Shown here: positions 24,454 to 33,700 of the stretch, piece by piece
Layout: each line of letters begins with the position of its first letter
Numbering within the stretch: the first letter of the stretch is position 1
Source of the DNA: Trichostrongylus colubriformis
Lineage: Eukaryota > Nematoda > Chromadorea > Rhabditida > Trichostrongylidae
DNA: 64,000 bases
Reading direction: 5' to 3'
NCBI GenBank assembly: GCA_963978905.1
Contig: OZ022258.1
Span: 24,742,716 to 24,806,715 of the forward strand
Notes under the pieces: model-generated
The model's input: the letters and a program-made list of their open reading frames with translations, nothing else
What the model was told of the DNA's origin: nothing
Database searches by the model: none
Translations under genes and position numbers: made by a program

Positions 24454-24455
24454 TA

Positions 24456-25550
24456 TGCTCCACCACCATGACGCCTCATTGTGGTAAGAATGATGAACAT
24501 GACAGCAGCAAGTCGATAAATTACAAATCCATCTATAAATAAGAACTATTTTCACAATTTTCGGGCATTATAAAAGCTCCAGAGCGCTGAAAGCTTACCC
24601 GTCAGACACAAAGTTGACTTTTAAAGTCTTTCGAACAAATTTTGAAGTTTCCCACTGTTCAAACACATCTAGACCTACAAGAGGCTTCAAAAGGCAAAGT
24701 ACGCAGGTGGCTTCAGCCTATTCACAATTTCTCTTCGAGAATAGTTGTTCAACGTGATTTCAATGCAACGATGGTTTTGGCGATGAAATAGCGGTTCAAT
24801 TGAACTTTTGCTCATTCCTGTTACGATAATGGTGCACAAAGCCTCCTTACTTTTCCCGTGCAAACGCGCTTCTGCTTGCGGCATCAAGTTTTTGCACCTG
24901 ATGTAAGCCCTCCTTCTAGTCATCGAGTCCTTTGGAATGCATGAACAATATATGATCAGCAGTATACGGGAGGAATACTAAAATTGACCCAACAAAAGCC
25001 AGATTTATTAAAAGCGGCATCAGGAAAAGGATGGGCTACAGAGAGGTAGCTGCTCTAGTTTGCGACAGTTTCTACTCAGTTTCTTAGGGGATGATTGTCA
25101 ATAGCTTCTTCATACCTTGAACCAAGAGTCATTGTTAGATGAGATGAGTGAGAGTTTTCATGTTGTGAATGTTTGTGACGATGAAAGTGAGATAGCGTAG
25201 AAAGTTTAAGATGATGATTGATCATTGATACATGGATTGAGCGAGGATTTCGATACGTGGATTTTTAGATATAGGAATAAAGTTGAAGAAACATTTCCAA
25301 AATACTGTCGTTCTTTAGAATGAATTGTGCATCGCAAATCCGTGTTCTTTGAAGACTGCGCCTACGTTCGCCGCCGCCGCGCGCGACACCGCGTGCGGGC
25401 GGACTTATCTATCAGACTTTAGGGTAGTTCGGAAAACGGCTTTGGTTCGAGGCCTCAATATACTGGGTTGGGAAATAGGTTTCCGCCGTTTTCTTCAACC
25501 CCGTTTTTCACACTGTTTCCTTCATCTTTCGACAAAGCTAATACATGTTT
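24456..25550. other. No recognised gene
   Basis: Unique-looking A/T-rich sequence with no ORF or repeat that I can assign. A GC-rich patch lies at about 25,360-25,400. Confidence 0.4.
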
Positions 25551-25554
25551 TCGA

Positions 25555-26059
25555 TAGAGCTTTTTTGCTCTACAAAACGTCACTATCCTTTTTTTCGATT
25601 CCTTCGTCTACCTAATAATCATGAGGTTTGGAAATGAAATAAGCTAAAGGCAAAAAGTTGACATGCGCACCTCATCTTTCTCATCTACCACCGAGATCAA
25701 TGAATGTATGTGTATACATTTTTGATAGAGCACTCTCAGCTCTACAGAATGATACTACTTTCTAAACAAATCGTTCAAGCTTTTGCTGTTTTGAGACTCA
25801 CAAATGCAGTAATCTCAAGAGTGGGCACTTCTTATGCTCCCTCCTCGCCTACCATCAAGATTGGAGAGGATGTGCATGAATGTATTCGATAGAGATTCTT
25901 TCGCTCTACAAGTGATACCACCCATCTTTTGTATTCTCTCATATTTTAGCATGTAAGCATGAATAGTTTCCACCTGTTCTTCAACTCAGAATTGCGTAAG
26001 GAAAATGATTTTTGCTGGCAGAGTGTCTTTAACCATTCGATAGAGCTCTTTTCGCTCTA
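25555..26059. repeat. Four spaced TAGAGC/GCTCTA stem-loops
   Basis: Stem-loops lie at 25,555-25,572, 25,726-25,744, 25,890-25,908 and 26,041-26,059. Each has a TAGAGC arm, a 6-7 nt pyrimidine-rich loop and a GCTCTA arm. The third has TAGAGA in its left arm. The conserved context is TTYGA before and CAA or CAG after. Steps are about 171, 164 and 151 nt, and the sequence between them is not conserved. This looks like a repeated RNA or regulatory element rather than a tandem repeat. No known class is assigned. Confidence 0.6.
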
Positions 26060-26275
26060 CAAGACAGTGTTTACAGTTTTTGTTAGAATTGGTTTTTGCC
26101 ATTTTTTAGGTCGTCCAAAAGTCGATAAAATCGAGCAATTTTGTCACACGGCGTTCTATGAAAAAAGTCTTCGAATTTCTAACAAAACTTGCATTTAATT
26201 AGTTGCCAATCTAATATATTAAATCACGTCCTCAGATTGAAAAAAAAGTTGCTCTCTCTGAATACAGGCTTTGCT

Positions 26276-26599
26276 ATGATCTCATTACTAGGTCTTTTAA
26301 TGTCAAGGGAAGCTTGCGCAGCACAAGAACTTTTTTGGAAGGTCTCACTTCACGAGTTCCGCTTAGGTGGAACCGCAACGGAGGCAAGCACAAATGTGAC
26401 CACCGAAAGAGGAGGAGGTGAACATGCAACAGTTTGCCTCTGGTTTCAGAAGTGCAAAAAGGCGAATGTGCCTCTCGAATTTTCAGCTGGGCGAAACGCC
26501 CTAATCAGAACAGCAGGAAATGGTGAACTTACGTACTTGCAGGGGATATCTGAGAGTATTGGCCTTCCCAATGCGGATGTGGTTGAACATATCAGGTAG
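26276..26599 (+). CDS. Uncharacterised ORF, 107 aa, possible exon
   Basis: The ORF starts at an ATG 7 nt after an acceptor-like CTGAATACAG and ends at a TAG that could also be a donor (CAG|GTAGCT at about 26,596). The first 15 residues (MISLLGLLMSREACA) are mildly hydrophobic and might act as a signal peptide. The rest has an N-glycosylation-type NVT site and no recognised domain. No neighbouring exon could be joined with confidence. It may be a chance ORF. Confidence 0.2.
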   Translation: MISLLGLLMSREACAAQELFWKVSLHEFRLGGTATEASTNVTTERGGGEHATVCLWFQKCKKANVPLEFSAGRNALIRTAGNGELTYLQGISESIGLPNADVVEHIR

Positions 26600-27590
26600 C
26601 TCTGATTGGCCAAAACTCAAAAATAGGTGTTGCTAACCCCACAAAGAAGCCATTCGCTACCGCATCTCCCCAGATCTGTTTTTTCAGACACTGAAGGAAT
26701 TGGAGGCTGAAGCCTTGCTAATCTTTCATACTGTTAGATCTATCGCTAACTAAACCCACTTTTCAGAATATCTGGACAGCTCCTTCAATAGTAGAGTGTC
26801 TCGGACGTATAATGATTTAAAGTTGACTTTTCGCGTGACATTAATCGCTTCATTGAAATGTATATGCAAACATACATCATGTTGGCAAAAGTATGGCGAA
26901 TCGGAATCATGTGGGAAAAAACGCAGTCTGAGCCCAAATATGATGTCCCAAATATCAGGTGCGAAAACCGGCTGAAACATTATTCACGACCTAATATTAT
27001 AAATTTTGCGCCTTTACTTGTGCCTCACTTTTTGCGCATTTCTTCTTCGTGCCATGGCCGGTTCAGTCGACCCATTTCGTTCGCGGCTCACATTTTCGCA
27101 TTTGCTTGAGTGACACCTGCTATTCTCTCGAAACGCGCACCTTTCCTTTTGTTTTCTTTTCTTATTCCTATTATTCCAGTTGCGCGTAATTATGGACGTG
27201 ACTAGGATCAGAGAGGAACTGCTTCGCTAGCTTCTCAGCCATCAACGAGTTTTCTCACAAAGTTTTCAGAAAACCAAAAATGATTCACTAGAGTGCATAA
27301 AAACGAGTAGCATAACAACTCACTAGTTAGTTAAAAGGGTAATTTGTATATTGGAGGTGGTTCTGAAGATATGTGTATGCAACCCAGGCGAATAATAAAT
27401 TTTTGATCGATTCACAGCAAAAGAAGTACAAGTATTTACTGCGACATTTGTTATAAAGATGCCGAGTCAAAATTAAAAATATTATAAATCTATAACCACT
27501 AGTGACTACATATTCACGTTTCCCGCCGACATTGACTGAGCGGCTCATCGTGCTATGCGTGTGATGTAATAACCAAAAGTAATTATATTA
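26600..27590. other. No recognised gene
   Basis: No ORF with family features, no RNA gene and no repeat pair noticed. Confidence 0.4.
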
Positions 27591-28487
27591 GGTTGATTCA
27601 TAATAAATCGGACAAATGGTAGTGATGATTTCTAGAGATCATAACTCAGTAACGAATTAACGAAAATGGACGCGCGAGGTACCGTTGGAATAAGTATGAA
27701 AAGCTCTTCAAAGTACCGCAAAAGAATCACTTCAAAGTAAATTCATTCCGCCACAATGCCGCACGATTTCAAGCGGTCCAGAGACCACATCCTCAACGTT
27801 ATACTATTTATATCGCTATCTGGCCAGGAACCCGCGGATATCGGCAGACGTCTGATAGAAGTTCACAAGGAGCATACCCCCGGCAGAAGTACACTGTAGT
27901 TGTAGCATTCGAAGTTTGCGTCAGGCGACTATTCCATCGAAGACGAAAACCGCGGTTGGTGGAGCGTACACGGCGTAAAGTACTGGGAGCTGCTCGATGA
28001 ACGTACCACAGTATCCGTCGACGTCTACGTTCGTCAGTTACGAGAATTGAAGGCCAATGTCCAAAGTTCGCTACGGCGGCGGTCACATGTCTACTTCCAG
28101 CACGACAACGTGTCTACTTCCACAGACCGCACTTCGCAAGATCGACCAAGGCCGAGCTGCTGTCGTACGGGCAGTTGGACCGTACTTCTGTACCCACCGT
28201 ACTCCCCAGACCTGGCCCCTTCAGATTTCCACCTTTTCTCCCACAGCCAACGCCACCTGGACGGCCAAGACTTCAAAACTCGCGACGAGGTCAAGGCGGC
28301 ACTCGGCAACTTCTTCGAGCTCCAGCTTCCGGCCTTCTGGAGCAAGGGCATCCATGATCTGCCTATACCGTGGCAGAAGGTCATCGATGAAGATGAAGTA
28401 TATTTCAAGAGAATCCCTGTTGTCGTAAAAAAGTTGTACGACAATGAATAAAATTGGTCAATTTGTCCGATTTATTATGAATCAACC
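27591..28487 (+). mobile_element. Internally deleted mariner element
   Basis: The inverted ends read GGTTGATTCATAATAAATCG (left) and its complement at 28,468-28,487. TA precedes the left end. At 897 bp it is shorter than a typical 1.3-kb mariner, and the N-terminal half of the transposase is missing or scrambled. Confidence 0.8.
27972..28451 (+). pseudogene. mariner transposase, C-terminal fragment
   Basis: This 160-codon frame starts inside the catalytic domain (KYWELLDERTTV, then YFQHDNV, where the Asp is the usual second catalytic residue). It continues through the mariner hallmark YSPDLAPSDFHLF and the C-terminal region with FWSKGIHDLP. The open frame reaches a TAA at 28,449-28,451. The DNA-binding N-terminus and first catalytic Asp are absent upstream, where frames contain stops. 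The stretch just after YFQHDNV diverges from the family. It is non-autonomous. Confidence 0.8.
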
Positions 28488-29935
28488 TTCTACATCAAAG
28501 AACCGGAAGGGGTACATTTGACAGATTTTGAATGTGAAAGTAAGGGTGTAAAGGAGCCACAATGCAGAAAGAACGAAATGAAACGGCGAAAAACGATAAA
28601 AACAAGTCGAGAAATGGGGGCCCGGAAACCCCTTTTCTCGTTCAAGCCCTCTGCATCATAGCCGGGGTAGGTCGCAGACGGGTGAGGGACCGAAACAGCA
28701 GGCCGCGAACGTTGTCCCGCCCCCGACTGCAACTCCCTCAGCGGACAAACATCAAAACGACTCGCTCTCTGTGGGATCGTGGTGAGATCCCAGGCAATCC
28801 CAGTCTGTCCAACCTTTCTCAATGCAAGTTTCGCCACACATCACCTTTCCTGAAATGGAACGTTTGTGTCCCGAGAGCATGTATCCACAGTTCTGAATTT
28901 CTCTCTTTACCCTTCTCGGTGTCCACAAGAGTTAGCACAAGCTCGCGCAGTTTTTGCTACTGGCAACCGCGGCCCACATCTGGGCAGCGCGGACTATTGC
29001 AGCTTTTGCTTATTCCGATCTTCTTACTTGAAGAGTAACCAATGAAGATGAATTTCAGCCTACTGCATTCACAACTGCTTGCTTCACTTGCAACCACAAC
29101 AACTTGCTAGGCAGGTCCATGAACAAGACCTACAACAATTTTTGAAGAGTTTTTCCATGTAGCTAATTGATTAGAATGAAGAAAACAACACATATCAGGA
29201 TTAAACAAGTGTCCAATTGCAGCTGCCTTTTTTAATGATCGAAGCAGTTTTGTATTCCATTGTCAATGATTATGATAGTTATTGAACCAATATCCATTGC
29301 TAAAATGTCGGCCTTGATGAATGATGATAGGATCTGGCAAGGTTAACAAGCTTTCAGGAGAATGACCCCAACTTTTACAGTCTGGTGTCTAAAATTAATA
29401 TGACGGTACTTCTGTATGAACCATCAGACGTGGGAGGCCTATAACAATCGGATTTCAAAAAACGAAAAATGATGAGAGCCTCAATATGGAACATGGAGGT
29501 TGTCGAGCTTTCATTTTATTTGGGCAAAAATAACATAGCCTATTTTTGAATTTTGAATGCTGCGTGGTCCGATGTGGCCCCAAATCGCAGCTCATATGTG
29601 GGTTACATGGTGTCGAGTGTGATAGTGAACGACACACGAGGTATGGATAAAACAATGGATTGAAGCATACCGATGAAACATAAAATGCAAGTTCGTCTTC
29701 CAGCTGAAGGCTTTGCTCATCATTCAGTACCCTTTTAACAACTTTCACGTCGTGCGCTGCGATGGAATTCTGCAGCTGTTGGAAAACAAAAGTACCAGAC
29801 GAAGTCTATGTCAACGATTTTATGAATAACTATTGCATAAAGAACAACCACAGTAAAAGAATGGAGCTGTTATAGAATTACCCCATCGAATCTCCTAACA
29901 TGGACTGATCATATCGCAAGGATAGTAACAAATTA
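28488..29935. other. 3' flank of the P-glycoprotein gene, repeat debris
   Basis: About 28,540-28,620 distantly resembles R1 (AAACGGCGAAAAACGATAAA, GAGAAATGGG). A 158-codon plus ORF (28,562-29,038) has low-complexity composition and no family signature. On the minus strand an AATAAA lies near 29,516-29,521, some 415 nt past the P-glycoprotein stop, and is a candidate poly(A) signal. Confidence 0.35.
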
Positions 29936-30761
29936 TCAATTTGCTTTGTCGAGTTGCTGTGCTTTTACCAGCACCGCATACTTGCCGTCGGCATTGATGA
30001 GCTCTTCGTGGGTTCCGTATTCCACAACCGCACCATTCTCAATGTAATAAACCCTGAAAGGTTGCCGAGTTTGAAAAAATTAAACCTGAAAGCTTGCTGA
30101 GTTTGGAAAAAATTTAACTTTGGGCAAATTCCCTATGAATATTCACCTATCGACATCTTTGACTGTGCTCAGCCTATGAGCTATTGTTACAGACGTTCTG
30201 CCATGGCTTGCTTGATTCAACGCATCTTGGACCATCTACAATTAGAGGGACGTAGTGGAGAAACAGACTTCATGCATGTACTATACAAAGAAAAGGAAGA
30301 AGGAAGAAGAAAGTACAGCGGTGCCATGGAAGCGTTACTCCACTAGAAATATCAAATCACTCAAGTCTTTCATCGCTCTTCTTGTTAGGTGCACCGGCCG
30401 TTAACAGACATGACCAAATAATCAAACACTGATTTTTACACATGTTAGTTTCGCACCCTGCCGTCAAAACAAGACGAGCATTCATGTGTCTTGACAATTC
30501 CAAATGTGAGTCGTGTGTTTGTGGCTACCTTATCGTAGTTATAGACCCCACCAAATATTGTGTGTTCTCCATGTAGTGTGAAAATGGCGGTAGATAAACC
30601 GTAGCCAACATTACCTTCTCACTTTCGGTATCGAGGGCACTTGTAGCCTCGTCCAGTAATATGATTTTAGGCTTGCGAACAAGCGCTCTAGCTATGGCAA
30701 TACGCTGCTTCTGTCCACCTGACAATCTACTTCCCTTCTCGCCAACATCGGTTTCGTAACC
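29936..30761 (-). CDS. pgp: P-glycoprotein last three exons: signature, Walker B, H-loop, C-terminus
   Basis: Exon 30,761-30,615 starts [10 protein letters not shown] and carries [13 protein letters not shown] and the Walker B/D-loop [12 protein letters not shown]. Exon 30,235-30,147 carries the switch histidine in [10 protein letters not shown]. Exon 30,053-29,936 encodes the usual C-terminal strand ([16 protein letters not shown]) and ends KAQQLDKAN before a TGA at 29,936-29,938. Catalytic Glu (DEATS) and His are present. The gene ends about 40 residues after the H-loop, as is normal for the family. Confidence 0.92.
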
Positions 30762-33700
30762 CTGAAATCGATTGATTAATCATTCTAGCGGAAGAAAGGG
30801 CCACAGTCAGGATAGACCTATCATACATCCAACCTTATATACTCCTTAATTACTTCGCACCTCTCCGGATTTGCCCAATGGCTTAACTCCCTAATTGCTT
30901 TCGTTCACGACTTTTTAAAGTCTATGAAAGTTTTTAAAAATATAGGTTTGAAATGATTTGCAAATGCACAAATAGACCCTCACAGAAATGATGAGAAATG
31001 GTAAAAATTCATGGAATAAAAGAGGAACACTGCTTCGTTTTACTAACCTTACACGAATTTCAGCGTAAGTCTACTCACGACAGAAAATCACTTCGCTTCG
31101 TCGCACTCGCGGCGCCACCAGTACAACTTGCCGAATCGATCTCCCTTGGGAGCCCGGCAGAGCGTGGCTGCGTCACCTCTGCACCTCCACACATGCCACA
31201 CTGCCTCCTCCACTCATGCCACACTGCCTCGCTTGAAGGCTGCCGTGCCCTGCCGCTGGCATTCACAGCCGCCGCGCCGCTCGCCGCGGGCGGTTACGCA
31301 ATTTTTTGTCGTAAGTTTGATTCCCACCCTGGATTTCATGGTAAGATAAGAAATACTTGAGTCTGCGAACAAGAGCAATAAACCTCTCAGTAAGCTCTGT
31401 CTCAAGTGACCTTTCCGTCACCACTGTTCAATTAATCCCATGACCATGAGCATTTGATAGGATGCACTACGGTGCGTGCCTTGTGCGGTTGTGTACCCAT
31501 GTGTCAGGATTTTGCACGACGAGGAGCGGCGTGCGACGCAGTGTGTGCGAGCTATGCGCATCACGGTAGTTGAGTCTTAGAACGATTACACGGTGATGTT
31601 AGAGGGGCGATACGCAGTTGACGTGCAATCGCTTCAGGTCCCAACAACATGGAGCCTTTAGCTCGTCCGCTTTGCTTTGCTTGCGACATGCCGCGATACG
31701 AAATCCTGACATAAGGATACACACCCGCCTTTGCTTCTTGATCATGTGTGCGACAGCTTCCCATAGAGTCTCCTACTGCACGCAATCTCTCTCTTGATCG
31801 TCAACACCTGCAATGTCACCGATTTTATTCGTACTTTCGTCTCCTTATCTTGTTTCATTCACCTCTCTCAGCACCCTGTACAACTAAGGGGTGTGCACCT
31901 TTAGTTCCAATAGTGTACTGTAGGTGTACGGTAGTATAATTACAAGATCACTCAGGTCACTTCGCACCTCATCTCGCACCTCCTAGCCTTGCCGGTGGGG
32001 CGACCTTTCCCAATGCCCGCAGTGACCGTTGACATCTTCCCCACTGACTGAATTTACGGTATGTAATGGATCCACTGGAAATAGTACATGTGTAATTACA
32101 ACTATAGTTACGTTTTTATTACAACGCTTTTATTATTGATAAATATCTTCGGGGCACCTTGCCAACCATATTTGACCCACTAACAAAATTTGAACTGGGC
32201 ATTGGTACACCTCTGCATATCACTTGTCGCTAACACCTTACTACTGCTTCTGTTGGTCTCCGTAGATGGAGCTAGAATGATAAGCACCTATTAATGCACA
32301 CTTTTCATTGTTATTAATCAAATATGTTGGCTAATTGTTTGCGCAAATTTAAAAAAGACCATGAACCGTATCCAATCTACTCGAGATTAGAGTCAAAATC
32401 TCAATTTGGCTAGGAATAGGGGCTTCCAAAGATAGGAAATGTAAGGAAATGGATAGAAATCAAGGAAATCCAGAACTTTGACTCTAATGGCGATCGAAAC
32501 CGCTAACCGATGCTCACCGTTTCCCGTGTGTGTCCATTGCCTTATCCACCATGCCAGCCAATCTCTTCACATCCTCACCCGGGGAACCAAGATCAAAGCG
32601 AAAAATCGGGGCAGGGGGGGAAGGGTATTGTAACAACGAGATAGATTGGTTTCCGTTACGCGCGAACCCTCAGACGGACAGTGAATAGCCTTGAATTAAA
32701 TACCTAAACTGAAGCCACCTATTCGAGAGAAAATATCTTCATTCCTTTTTGAGAATCATAGGGGCGCTCCACAAAAGAAACCGTTTTCAAACAGTGCGTC
32801 CCTGAGAGATCTCCCTTGTTATTGTTAGTCCCAAACAAAACATGTATTTAGCTCCTGATAATTGATGAAATGGGCTTCTGCCACTTATTGAAGGGCAACT
32901 TATTTGATATACCCCATAGTAACGACCTTGATATTCTGTTACTGATTTTAAACCTTGAAAGTCTGGTTTGTATCAGTAAACTTTCACTGCGAACTACGAA
33001 TGATTTTTTATTTATTCTCCTTCTCCTTTTCCCTTTTACATGTGCATTACATTTTTACACAAAGGTCAATAGTCTGTGCGAGCAATTAAGTGGGCCACAC
33101 CATAGGCAAGGCTAAGAGGAGCGAGGTGAGGTGCGAAGTGACCTGAGTAATCTTGTAATTATTCTACCGTACACCTACAGTACACTATTGGAACTAAAGA
33201 CCCTCACCCCAACTAAGTAACATTTACCTCTTTATGCCTAACTAGACCCTTCCTCTTTTCATTCTTTCGACAAGTAGAAATCCTCCGGGGTGCTTTGCGA
33301 TTGTTTCCCTTAGGACCAGTGGAAACACCGGTTTGTGCTCCCGGATCCGGATTTCATGTCAATGATAGATCTCTAAGAAGCCTAAATTGAGCATTTTTAC
33401 TTTTCTGTTTTCTTTCCTTTTCCAGTGTGCTGACGTAATGAAGACCTCGCTCTAATAGTAGTACTGTCATGAACTGGAACAGTCACGGTCAGCTCGGTGC
33501 AAAGGTGCAAAGCAAGGTGCGAAGTGACCTCCTCTGATAGAATTCCTAACTTTGGACCGACACCCATCAGCAGGTGTCACAGGACAAGCTCATAGTAACC
33601 TGAGGCAAAGCTTCAACAAAGTTGGCCGCATTCGCCTGTCTGCAGGCTTCCCGTACTTCCGACACGGTGATACCATTCAATCCGAGCGTGATGTTTTCGA

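Larger units (their letters stand above)
10721..24455. repeat. 13.7-kb palindrome with foldback elements at both ends
   Basis: The left arm (10,721 to about 16,900) reappears inverted in the right arm (about 18,516-24,455) with only scattered differences. Both outer ends read TACAATACCCGCC / GGCGGGTATTGTA. Each arm contains, from outside in, a foldback element, about 2 kb of unrecognised sequence, an intact two-exon secreted-protein gene, and about 1 kb of spacer. Divergence rises near the centre, which contains a 200-N gap and a direct repeat. Arm-specific differences are a tRNA-like insertion in the left arm (11,759-11,964) and a TTAA MITE in the right arm (17,994-18,512). Because both are private, at least those insertions postdate the inverted duplication. 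Confidence 0.9.

Noticed and set aside
25555..26059. CRISPR-like array
   Set aside because: Only about 18 nt are shared, units are hairpins with spacers of about 130-150 nt, and the context is eukaryotic.
28562..29038. 158-codon plus ORF
   Set aside because: Biased composition, repeat-like content and no domain, signal peptide or splice context.
30998..31360. 120-codon plus ORF in a P-glycoprotein intron
   Set aside because: GC-rich low-complexity frame with no motif; the minus strand is also open by composition.
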